Part shown: one piece after another, positions 1 to 9,691 of the stretch | Layout of the letters: the number at the start of each line of letters is the position of its first letter | Position numbering within the stretch: the first letter of the stretch is position 1 | Source: Fibrobacterota bacterium | Lineage (GTDB): Bacteria > Fibrobacterota > Chitinivibrionia > Chitinivibrionales > JANQEN01 | DNA length: 9,691 nucleotides | Direction: 5' to 3' | Assembly (NCBI GenBank): GCA_030619215.1 | Contig: JAUXBV010000079.1 | Span: 1-9,691 of the forward strand | Position numbers and translations under genes: made by a program | Notes under the pieces: model-generated | Told to the model about the DNA's origin: nothing | What the model saw: only the letters and a program-made list of their open reading frames with translations | Databases searched by the model: none

Positions 1-987
1 GAGAATGTTCCTTCTGCAAGTGATATGGTATGGAATGGCGAGAAAATTGTGGCTGTTATAGGAGGCGAAGGTGTTACCTGTCAATTCAAAACATCTATAG
101 ACGGTATTACATGGAAGAGTTGTACACGAATACGAACAAATGGAATGTTTGGCGTTACCTGGACAGGTACGAAATTTGTAGCTGTCGGAATTATTAAAAT
201 ATTTACTTCTACGAACGGTGATACATGGACGCAATCGTATGATTTAACTGAAAGTATGTATGGCGTTACCTGGACAGGCAGTAAGCTCATTGCCGTGGGA
301 GGAAAAGGTACGATAGTAACATCGGAAGACGGGGAGGATTGGGCTGAGCAGAGTTCAGGCACGAAAGAATATTTAAACAGTGTTGCAACGAACGGCACGG
401 TAACCGTTGCGGCGGGAGATCGGGGAACAATCCTGAAATCAACGGATGGGATAAGCTGGGAGCCGCATAACTGGGATTCTCTCAGTTATCTTTATGACGT
501 CAAATGGACAGGAAACAGGTTTGTTATAGCCGGGGAACATTGGTGGGACGGCTCCGGTTCCCGTGGAGTAATATTAGTTTCTGAGGATGGTGAAACGTGG
601 GAAAAGCGTTTTGCCCATTGTATGTGGGATTTAAAGCATATCGCCTGCTCACAGGATCGCATTATTGCCGTTGGAGAAAGGGGTACCATATTAAGTTCTC
701 CCATAGACCCCGTGGACATCTCTTTTAAACAAAAGCCTGAAACCAGTTATTTGCAAACCTCTTATAAAGGTTCCATTCTTAAATTTATTCTTCCTATAAA
801 TTCATTTGTTACTCTCAAACTATATGATATAAGGGGAAGGGTAGTGGTTGTGCCTCTTGACCGGGCAATGAGTTCCGATTGTTATAAAATAGACCTAAAA
901 CCCTTCAATCTTGCCAACGGACAGTATATTCTGCAGCTTAAAGTCGGAGGGAAGAAGCTAGAGAAAATGCTTCATTTTGTGAGGTAG
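1..987 (+). CDS. Secreted Asp-box beta-propeller protein with C-terminal sorting-like tail (5' partial)
   Basis: The frame is open from base 1 (it begins ENVPSASD), so the true start lies upstream and no signal peptide can be seen. Five Asp-box motifs of the S-x-D/N-G-x-x-W type lie at 94-114, 208-228, 322-342, 439-459 and 580-600, spaced 38, 38, 39 and 47 residues. Each follows a strand pattern like W-x-G-x-x-F/L-V/I-A-V-G. This is the layout of BNR, sialidase-like or Ycf48-like propellers. A sixth unit begins near 655 and stops after GTILSS. From about 727 the protein changes to a tail with YDIRGRVV, then LANGQYILQL, then a basic end. This matches the type A sorting (Por secretion tail) fold, which suggests surface or extracellular export by type IX secretion. 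No sialidase catalytic residues are evident, so a binding or structural role is more likely than an enzyme. The specific function is unknown. It converges on the etfA gene. Confidence -1.
   Translation, partial: ENVPSASDMVWNGEKIVAVIGGEGVTCQFKTSIDGITWKSCTRIRTNGMFGVTWTGTKFVAVGIIKIFTSTNGDTWTQSYDLTESMYGVTWTGSKLIAVGGKGTIVTSEDGEDWAEQSSGTKEYLNSVATNGTVTVAAGDRGTILKSTDGISWEPHNWDSLSYLYDVKWTGNRFVIAGEHWWDGSGSRGVILVSEDGETWEKRFAHCMWDLKHIACSQDRIIAVGERGTILSSPIDPVDISFKQKPETSYLQTSYKGSILKFILPINSFVTLKLYDIRGRVVVVPLDRAMSSDCYKIDLKPFNLANGQYILQLKVGGKKLEKMLHFVR
145..278 (+). repeat. Near-identical 23-base direct repeat inside the propeller gene
   Basis: Bases 145-167 and 256-278 differ at only one position and share the 17-base core GGCGTTACCTGGACAGG. 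They encode MFGVTWTG and MYGVTWTG, equivalent strands of adjacent propeller blades. The 111-base separation is one blade. Identity at this level in DNA, not only in protein, points to a recent internal duplication or gene conversion between blades. Confidence -1.
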
Positions 988-1078
988 TATTTAAAGTTAA
1001 CTATTTTGGCTATTATAAAAGGTAAAATTGAAATGTTGCGTTAGGAGATGTTTAAATAGAGCAGTTTATTATTAACTA
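988..1078. other. Convergent intergenic gap, no clear terminator
   Basis: This 91-base AT-rich gap separates the stop codons of two genes that run towards each other. A bidirectional terminator would be expected here, but only weak short inverted stretches (such as TAGT with ACTA around 986-1012) are visible, with no GC-rich stem followed by a T run. Termination may be Rho-dependent or may occur beyond the stops. Confidence -1.
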
Positions 1079-2713
1079 TCACGGAGTATACAGTACAACC
1101 AAACATCGAGTTCCTTTATTATCCAAGCTTTTTAATTTATGCGGTGTATCTGAGTTAAAGTTGAGAAACTCTCCCTCCTTAAGAACATGCGGCTTGTTTC
1201 CTAATGTCAGCTCAAGGCTTCCTTCCATAACAAAGACGAATTCTTCTCCCTCATGTTTATAGGCAACGGATTTGTGGGCCTGCTGAGGCTCAATGGTGAC
1301 CATGAATGCCCGCAGGTGCTCGTTTTCAGCGCCGGGGGTAAGGGTACGGTAATAGTAGTTTTTAGTGCGCTTGATAAATGCCTGCGCCCGCTGATCCTGA
1401 ATAGCGGCTTTTTCCTCCTCCCGAAGAAAGGTGCCCGGGTCGATTTTTAAGACCCTGGACAGTCTCAGGAGAAAGTCAACTGTTGGGACGATTTCGTCAT
1501 TTTCGATCTGCCCGATACTATCCGGTGACATTCCGGTTTTTTCGGAGAGGCTTTCAAGTGTCCAGCCATGGGATTCGCGTAATTTACGAATCTTTTGCCC
1601 AATGCCGGCTTTTTTGCCTTTTCTTATATCGCTGCCGGACCACACGTCTGCAATCTTACGCATCACCGCCTGATTGACTTTTGATGTAAATACCGGCAGG
1701 AAGTTTATTGCATCAGCCGGAATGCCGATGTCGGCAATCTGGAATATCGGGGCGTTTTTATCGCGGTTGACTGCCACAATAGTTTCTGATTCCATAATGC
1801 CGGCAGTGTACTGGATCGCACCGGACGTACCTATTGACAAAAGCATGTTCGGCTTCACTGTTTTTCCGGTCTGCCCGATCATCCTGTCTTCATCCACCAG
1901 GTGGTCCCAGACAGGAGGCCTTGTTGCACCGACTTCACCGCCAAGTGCTGCTGCAAGGGTTCTGAGAATTCCGAACTGCTCTGCGCTGCCAAGACCCGCT
2001 CCGCCAACCACCACAACTTCCGCCTCCTCAAGCTTACGATGCTCTGCAGGTACTGTTGAGCAGGAAATCAGTTTGATCTTCTCAGATGTCAGATCGTTCG
2101 CCTTTACCCGTTCGATGGTACCGGGATTGCCTGTGATCTCACGTGCCTGAAATGCATGGGGCTGAACCGTTGCAAAGCCGAGTAAAGTGCTGTCGGTAAA
2201 GGTAAGCTCGCACATGATCTCTCCGCTCCAGGCGGGGCAGGATGCAGCTATATTTTCACCTTCCAGTCTTATATCCACACAATCAGCAATTAAACCACAG
2301 TTACAAATTCTTGCAGATATTGCCGCTATTTCACGGTTCAGATCAGTAAGAGAAAAAAGAACAAGCTTTGGGGCTTCATTTTTTATCTTTTCGACAAGCA
2401 CTTGTGAGTATACATCAGCTCTCGGCGAAGCAAGTTCTACCCTGTCAATGATATAAACCATATCAGCGCCATGAGCAACACATTCCTTAGCAGCGGTTTC
2501 AATCGGGATGGTTGTGTGCAGATAGGGATTGCTCTCTGACTTTTCCTTTGAGGATGAGCCAAACAGCATAACTATTGCTTTACCGGATAACTCTTCTGAC
2601 AGCTCATGCGCTTTAGATAAGACATTAAGAGAATATCCAAAAAATTTCCTGTTTCGAATATCGCCCAATACCCAGATGTTATTTGTTTTGCGTTTTGTCA
2701 TAGATATTGCCAA
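1079..2713 (-). CDS. etfA: Electron transfer flavoprotein alpha subunit fused to XRE helix-turn-helix and cupin domains
   Basis: A single unbroken frame of 544 residues. Residues 12-200 look like the EtfA N-terminal domain. Residues 230-345 are the FAD-binding domain, with GGAGLGS (237-243), TRPPVWD (264-270), GQTGKTVKP (270-278), SGAIQY (297-302) and APIFQIADIG (321-330). Ordinary EtfA ends near here at about 310-350 residues. This protein instead continues into an XRE-type helix-turn-helix (about 371-430: IGQKIRKLRE, then TLESLSEKTG, then SIGQIEN) and a cupin (about 460-544: HEGEE at 487-491, MEGSLEL, then TPH at 523-525). The helix-turn-helix plus cupin order is typical of small stand-alone regulators. 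As EtfA it would take electrons from the dehydrogenase through FAD shared with EtfB. The FAD-site His of canonical SGAIQH is Tyr302 here. The start is chosen as TTG because AGGATAGGGA lies 7 bases upstream of it; the ATG four codons in (2701) has no well-spaced site. It is the last gene of the operon, 10 bases after etfB. EtfA identity is secure; the regulator role is inferred. Confidence -1.
   Translation of the reverse strand: MAISMTKRKTNNIWVLGDIRNRKFFGYSLNVLSKAHELSEELSGKAIVMLFGSSSKEKSESNPYLHTTIPIETAAKECVAHGADMVYIIDRVELASPRADVYSQVLVEKIKNEAPKLVLFSLTDLNREIAAISARICNCGLIADCVDIRLEGENIAASCPAWSGEIMCELTFTDSTLLGFATVQPHAFQAREITGNPGTIERVKANDLTSEKIKLISCSTVPAEHRKLEEAEVVVVGGAGLGSAEQFGILRTLAAALGGEVGATRPPVWDHLVDEDRMIGQTGKTVKPNMLLSIGTSGAIQYTAGIMESETIVAVNRDKNAPIFQIADIGIPADAINFLPVFTSKVNQAVMRKIADVWSGSDIRKGKKAGIGQKIRKLRESHGWTLESLSEKTGMSPDSIGQIENDEIVPTVDFLLRLSRVLKIDPGTFLREEEKAAIQDQRAQAFIKRTKNYYYRTLTPGAENEHLRAFMVTIEPQQAHKSVAYKHEGEEFVFVMEGSLELTLGNKPHVLKEGEFLNFNSDTPHKLKSLDNKGTRCLVVLYTP
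1082..1396 (-). other. Cupin (beta-barrel sensor) segment within the EtfA fusion
   Basis: Encodes about residues 440-544. The two cupin motifs are visible: HEGEEFVFVMEG (487-498), and LKEGEFLNFNSDTPH (511-525) ending in His525. His487, Glu491 and His525 could form a metal site. In XRE-cupin regulators this domain binds the small effector; here the ligand is unknown. An acyl-CoA-derived or metal ligand is a guess from context. Confidence -1.
1424..1603 (-). other. XRE-type helix-turn-helix segment within the EtfA fusion
   Basis: Encodes about residues 371-430 of the fusion. The five-helix XRE pattern can be followed: IGQKIRKLRE, the turn helix TLESLSEKTG, the recognition-helix region MSPDSIGQIEN, then PTVDFLLRLSRVLKID and the usual ending on a Phe-Leu pair. 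This pattern is complete, which suggests a functional DNA-binding domain rather than a remnant. The target site is not known from the sequence. Confidence -1.
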
Positions 2714-2720
2714 ATTATAT

Positions 2721-2730
2721 TCCCTATCCT
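2721..2730 (-). promoter_or_regulatory. Ribosome binding site of etfA fusion (supports TTG start)
   Basis: Read on the minus strand this is AGGATAGGGA, ending 7 bases before TTG at 2713 and overlapping the TAG stop of etfB. The distance to the internal ATG at 2701 is 19 bases, too long for this site. The overlap suggests translational coupling with etfB. Confidence -1.
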
Positions 2731-3503
2731 ATAATTCCCTTTTTCTTAAGGCACTCCAGTAATTCATCACTCTGCTGTTCAACAGTACCTTCTATAAAGT
2801 CACATATTCTTTTTCTTGACACCTGCTTCATTGAGAGAACCTTTGTGCCGGAGCCTGTTTCTCCAACCTGCTCAGGAGAAAGGCCAATATCAGCAAGACT
2901 CATGGTTTTCACTTTGTCTTTTTCAAATGCCTCCTGTATACCCATGAGTGATATATCTCTGGGTTGCACAGAATTGGGATGAATCGTAAGCGCGGCAGGA
3001 GGAGAAATCTCGTATGTTTCCATATATTCATCTAGCATACGTTCAATGCGTAACCCTGTGTCAATTTGTTCGATAGAATTCACATTGCTTATAAATGGAA
3101 GGTCGAGCAATGTAGCAGTTTGCGGCCCCACATGCCCGGTATCGCTGTCACAAGTTCTTGTACCGAATAGCACCAGGTCAAATTGATCAAGTTTTGCAAT
3201 TACAGCACCAAGTGCAGTTGACGTGGCAAGTGTGTCTGAACCGGCAAGTGCTTTATCGCAAAGCAAAACAGCCTTGTCAACACCCATTGCCAGAGCTTCG
3301 CACAATGCAGAGGCGCCGGCTTCCTGTGGGCCCATGGACAGGGCGGTGACACTCCCGCCAAGCTTTTTCTTCAGGAGGAGGGCGGTTTCCAGTACAGGCA
3401 GGTCAAAGGGGTTTAATTCGCTCAGTTCAGGCGCCCTGATGATATTTACACCTGAAGCGTGAAGTACCGTTGATTTGATGCATACGATTATGTTGAGTTT
3501 CAT
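2724..3503 (-). CDS. etfB: Electron transfer flavoprotein beta subunit
   Basis: 259 residues, the normal EtfB length. The N-terminal strand VCIKSTV (7-13) corresponds to the CIKQV strand of the family. LNPFDLPVLETAL (29-41), SMGPQEA (56-62) and GVDKAVLLCD (74-83) follow the EtfB pattern. The nucleotide-binding loop is GTRTCDSDTGHVGP (114-127). EtfB holds AMP in simple ETFs, or a second FAD in electron-bifurcating ones, and docks on the acyl-CoA dehydrogenase through its recognition loop (about 187-200). The loop here resembles the DGDTAQVGP form that I recall from bifurcating Etf proteins more than the DDDCNQTGQ form of mitochondrial ETF. This is suggestive only. The ATG start has an AGGAT site 5 bases upstream. 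It lies 12 bases after the dehydrogenase gene and 10 before etfA, so it should be cotranscribed with both. Cytoplasmic. Confidence -1.
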   Translation of the reverse strand: MKLNIIVCIKSTVLHASGVNIIRAPELSELNPFDLPVLETALLLKKKLGGSVTALSMGPQEAGASALCEALAMGVDKAVLLCDKALAGSDTLATSTALGAVIAKLDQFDLVLFGTRTCDSDTGHVGPQTATLLDLPFISNVNSIEQIDTGLRIERMLDEYMETYEISPPAALTIHPNSVQPRDISLMGIQEAFEKDKVKTMSLADIGLSPEQVGETGSGTKVLSMKQVSRKRICDFIEGTVEQQSDELLECLKKKGIIG

Positions 3504-3515
3504 TTGATATCCTAT

Positions 3516-4661
3516 TTAATACTGCTGCAACACCCCTTTTGCAATTACCATACGATGAATTTCCGCAGTGCCTTCATAGATGCGTGTGATTCTTGCATCC
3601 CGGTAATAGCGCTCCACCGGGTATGACTTTGAATAACCGTATCCACCATGAATCTGAACTGCCTTGTCAGTTACCCTGCTTGATGTTTCAGTGGCAAACA
3701 GCTTGGCCATTGCTGATTCCTGCGAAAAAGGCTTATTCCGGTCGCGGAGCTTTGCCGCCTGTAGAACCAGGAGTCTCGATGCCTCGATTTCAGTAGCCAT
3801 GTCAGCAATCATGAACTGAATTGCCTGATGGTTGGCAATGGGCACACCGAACTGGTGACGCTGATTTGCGTAATGCACTGATGCTTCGAGGGCTGCCTGT
3901 GCTATACCCACTGCCTGTGCCGCAATACCGATTCTTCCGACGTCCAGTGCGGCAAGGCCGATTTTAAGGCCCATGCCTTCCTTGCTCAACAGGTTCTCCT
4001 TTGGCACACGGCAGTCGGTAAGGCGAATCGAAGCAACCGGATTGGCCCGCATACCCATGAGGTTTTCAAGGTCACCCGTCTTGAATCCCGTTGTATCGCG
4101 CTCCACAACTATGACACTGATTCCTCTGCGTCCCGCTTCAGGGTCGGTTCGTGTGAAGATAAGGCAGGTATCCGCAACACCGCCGTTGGTTACAAGTGCT
4201 TTATTCGCATTAACCACATAATGATCGCCATCCCGAATAGCAGTTGACTCAATACCTGATGCGTCCGATCCGGCATTTGGCTCTGTAAGGCAGAATGCCC
4301 CGATTTTTTCGCCGCGCGCAAGGGAGGGAGCCCACCTCTTTTTCTGCTCATCACTACCGAATGCAAGAATAGGGAAGAGCGCAACGCTGTTATGAACGGA
4401 GGTGCACAACCCAAGAGCACCGCAGGCCCTGGAGATTTCTTCGATCACTATTGTATAGCTGAGTGTATCCATTCCCGCGCCGCCAAGTTCGGGAGGCGCC
4501 TGAATGCCGAAGTAACCGAGCTTGCCCATTTTGTCAACAACTTCCCACGGAAAGCTGGCTTCCTGGTCTATCTCCTTTGCAATGGGAACTATTTCCCGTT
4601 CGCAGAAGTCACGGACACGGCGGCGTAAAACTCGTTTCTTTTCAGTAATTTTATTATCCAT
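3516..4661 (-). CDS. Acyl-CoA dehydrogenase, short-chain type
   Basis: 381 residues, the usual length of the soluble short/medium-chain acyl-CoA dehydrogenases. Helical N-terminal domain with [10 protein letters not shown] (56-65), the middle-domain flavin signature [11 protein letters not shown] (123-133), and the C-terminal domain with [15 protein letters not shown] (268-282) and QIHGGYGY (336-343). The probable catalytic base is Glu363 in [10 protein letters not shown], the position used by butyryl-CoA and other short-chain members. It would remove two hydrogens from an acyl-CoA and pass electrons from FAD to the EtfAB encoded just downstream, or reduce an enoyl-CoA such as crotonyl-CoA if ETF bifurcates. 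The chain-length specificity cannot be read from sequence. The ATG at 4661 is chosen because the conserved N-terminal helices begin at once. No good ribosome binding site precedes it. First gene of the minus-strand operon, facing an AT-rich divergent control region. No thiolase, hydratase or CoA-transferase is next to it in this window. Confidence -1.
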   Translation of the reverse strand: MDNKITEKKRVLRRRVRDFCEREIVPIAKEIDQEASFPWEVVDKMGKLGYFGIQAPPELGGAGMDTLSYTIVIEEISRACGALGLCTSVHNSVALFPILAFGSDEQKKRWAPSLARGEKIGAFCLTEPNAGSDASGIESTAIRDGDHYVVNANKALVTNGGVADTCLIFTRTDPEAGRRGISVIVVERDTTGFKTGDLENLMGMRANPVASIRLTDCRVPKENLLSKEGMGLKIGLAALDVGRIGIAAQAVGIAQAALEASVHYANQRHQFGVPIANHQAIQFMIADMATEIEASRLLVLQAAKLRDRNKPFSQESAMAKLFATETSSRVTDKAVQIHGGYGYSKSYPVERYYRDARITRIYEGTAEIHRMVIAKGVLQQY

Positions 4662-4771
4662 AAGACAATTAACACTAGTTCAAGATAAGTGTTTAATATA
4701 CAATTTTCAGGTTTGAATAAATTAAAGTTATTTAATAAAGTGCTTTTTTGGTTTTAGCTAAGTAGAAAAAA

Positions 4772-4804
4772 GTTATAACAAAATTCTTACAATGTTATAA
4801 CAAA
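4772..4804. promoter_or_regulatory. Paired palindromic operator candidate (GTTATAAC x2)
   Basis: The 11-base word GTTATAACAAA occurs exactly at 4772-4782 and 4794-4804. Its core GTTATAAC is a perfect palindrome; the second copy extends to TGTTATAACA. The 22-base repeat distance is about two helical turns, so two dimers could bind on the same face of the DNA. It lies 111-143 bases upstream of the dehydrogenase start. A third near match, ATTATAAC, is at 4947-4954. Candidate binding site for a regulator, possibly the XRE domain fused to EtfA; AT-richness of the region weakens the case. Confidence -1.
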
Positions 4805-4977
4805 TTGATGGTAATTTTATAGATGCTATATGCTTATTGAATTATTTGCTGAGACACGTTGAAATAATTTTTTTGCTTTGATAAAGCTATCTGTGTAATA
4901 GTAAATAAATCATAATGTTAGAATAGCAAAATGATAAAGTGAATCTATTATAACTGATTAAAAAATTAAGCACTTTT

Positions 4978-8569
<3,592 letters not shown>

Positions 8570-8583
8570 TAGCTTTTCACTAT

Positions 8584-8595
8584 GAGGGGGAAGGG
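8584..8595 (+). promoter_or_regulatory. Strong ribosome binding site of the GH20 gene
   Basis: The purine run GAGGGGGAAGGG ends 8 bases before the ATG at 8604. It decides this start and contrasts with the weak site of the upstream beta-galactosidase. Confidence -1.
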
Positions 8596-8603
8596 TATAA
8601 AGT

Positions 8604-9691
8604 ATGCTTTATTCAAAGCGATACAATTTTTTCATAGCAATAATAGTTGTGGTAATTTGTTATATATCGTTTACTTATGCTGCACGGCCATACACTATTC
8701 CTGCTTTGCAGGAGTGGACTGACAGTAGCGGCAGCTATACCTTTTCCGGTGATGGAGAAATTGTTGTTAACAGTGTCAGTTTTAATAATCTTAAAAGTAC
8801 AGCCGTAACCTTTGCTGAAGACATTTTTCTTCTTACTGAGGAAGAAGGGGCTGCCTGCACACTTTCGGTCAGGGGTGCAACCAGTTGTAATTCGGGCGAT
8901 ATCTTTCTGACAATTGACTCAACGGATACAGCCATCGGCCCAAGAGGCTATATAGTAGAAATTTCTGATTTTATCACCATAAAAGCATTATCAGACCTCG
9001 GTGTTTTCTGGGGGACTCGTTCCATCCTTCAATTACTCAGGCAGGGCTATACTATTGATAAAGGCACAGCCCGTGACTGGCCAACGTTCATTGAGCGAGG
9101 GCTGCATACTGATTTTGGTAGAAAATATTTCACTGTTCCCTGGATTCACAAGCATATGCGGGACCTTTCCTACCTTAAGTTCAATATTTTTCACTTCCAT
9201 TTAGCGGATAACTTCGGTTTCCGTCTTGACAGCAAGTTGCACCCGGAGATTGTTGCTGATGATTACTATACGGACGAAGAAATTGAAGAGATGAATGAGC
9301 TGGCGGATAAGTATCACATTACTATTATTCCGGAGATTGACATGCCGGGGCATATGACAGCTATGCTGGAAAATCATCCGGAAATTGCCGTACCGAACAA
9401 TAATGGTGACCTCTATGCTGACCTTGGGGAAGATTCTGCTTATAGATTTATGGAAGAAGTATTTAATGAGCAGATCCCGAAATTTACTGGCCCTTACTGG
9501 CATATTGGCAATGATGAATACTGGGGCAATTATGATTCGAATAAATTCTTAAACTATGCACGTCAACAGTATGGCCCCAATGCTACTGCGAAGGATTGTA
9601 TATACGGGTATGCAAACTGGGCGAATGCAATTGTCCGGTCACATGGTAAAGTAGCGCGTTCATGGAAAGACGGGCTTGTGAACACAGCAGC
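8604..9691 (+). CDS. Secreted GH20 beta-N-acetylhexosaminidase-type enzyme (3' partial)
   Basis: 362 complete residues before the window ends; the gene continues. Residues 1-26 are a signal peptide (hydrophobic FFIAIIVVVICYISF, cleavage after TYA). A small GH20b-like alpha/beta domain spans about 30-145, ending in GVFWGTRSILQLL. The GH20 barrel begins with ERGLHTDFGRKYF (164-176), then LKFNIFHFHLADNFGFRL (191-208), HPEI (213-216) and IIPEIDMPGH (241-250). The catalytic pair is Asp304-Glu305 in WHIGNDEYW, used for substrate-assisted hydrolysis through the acetamido group. It would release N-acetylhexosamine, or a disaccharide such as lacto-N-biose, from glycans outside the cytoplasm. Canonical hexosaminidases read HxGGDE; here the second Gly is Asn303. 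It starts 34 bases after the beta-galactosidase stop with no terminator between, so the two are probably cotranscribed and act on the same galactose- and HexNAc-bearing glycan. The family is secure; the exact specificity is not. Confidence -1.
   Translation, partial: MLYSKRYNFFIAIIVVVICYISFTYAARPYTIPALQEWTDSSGSYTFSGDGEIVVNSVSFNNLKSTAVTFAEDIFLLTEEEGAACTLSVRGATSCNSGDIFLTIDSTDTAIGPRGYIVEISDFITIKALSDLGVFWGTRSILQLLRQGYTIDKGTARDWPTFIERGLHTDFGRKYFTVPWIHKHMRDLSYLKFNIFHFHLADNFGFRLDSKLHPEIVADDYYTDEEIEEMNELADKYHITIIPEIDMPGHMTAMLENHPEIAVPNNNGDLYADLGEDSAYRFMEEVFNEQIPKFTGPYWHIGNDEYWGNYDSNKFLNYARQQYGPNATAKDCIYGYANWANAIVRSHGKVARSWKDGLVNTA

Noticed and set aside
1..720. Sialidase annotation for the first gene on the basis of Asp boxes
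   Set aside because: Asp boxes occur in many non-enzymatic propellers, and no arginine triad or FRIP motif is visible in the part present.
1674..2150. 158-codon open frame on the + strand inside etfA
   Set aside because: It lies wholly antisense to the strongly conserved EtfA FAD domain, has no ribosome site and no recognisable domain.

Overview
The window is a bacterial chromosomal segment of moderate, slightly AT-leaning base composition. It holds six protein genes in three transcription units: a + strand gene cut by the left edge, a convergent three-gene minus-strand operon, and a divergent + strand pair cut by the right edge. No tRNA, rRNA, CRISPR array or insertion sequence is visible. 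Two of the proteins, a repeat beta-propeller and a beta-galactosidase, end in beta-sandwich tails of the kind used as type A sorting signals for type IX secretion. With the two secreted glycosidases, this suggests a saccharolytic anaerobe or facultative anaerobe of the Fibrobacterota-Chlorobiota-Bacteroidota (FCB) group or a nearby candidate phylum. That placement is inference; no taxonomic marker gene is present.

Left, 1-987 (+): the 3' part of a secreted protein with Asp-box repeats and a sorting-like tail. Centre, 4661-1079 (-): acyl-CoA dehydrogenase, EtfB, then EtfA, with intergenic gaps of 12 and 10 bases, in the same order as clostridial bcd-etfB-etfA. The EtfA polypeptide does not end where EtfA normally ends. 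It continues in frame into an XRE-type helix-turn-helix and a cupin domain, so a flavin-containing electron-transfer subunit is joined to an apparent transcription regulator. This is the most unusual feature of the window.

Between 4662 and 5086 lies a very AT-rich divergent control region. It contains two copies of an 11-base repeat with a palindromic core, spaced 22 bases apart, on the dehydrogenase side. On the beta-galactosidase side it has a LacI-like palindrome inside a candidate promoter. Right, 5087-8569 and 8604 to the edge (+): a secreted GH2 beta-galactosidase followed after 34 bases by a secreted GH20 hexosaminidase-type enzyme. Together they would attack glycans carrying galactose and N-acetylhexosamine outside the cytoplasm.

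The central operon would oxidise an acyl-CoA, or reduce an enoyl-CoA if run in reverse, in the cytoplasm and exchange electrons through ETF. The fused regulator suggests, but does not prove, that the operon senses its own cofactor or substrate state.
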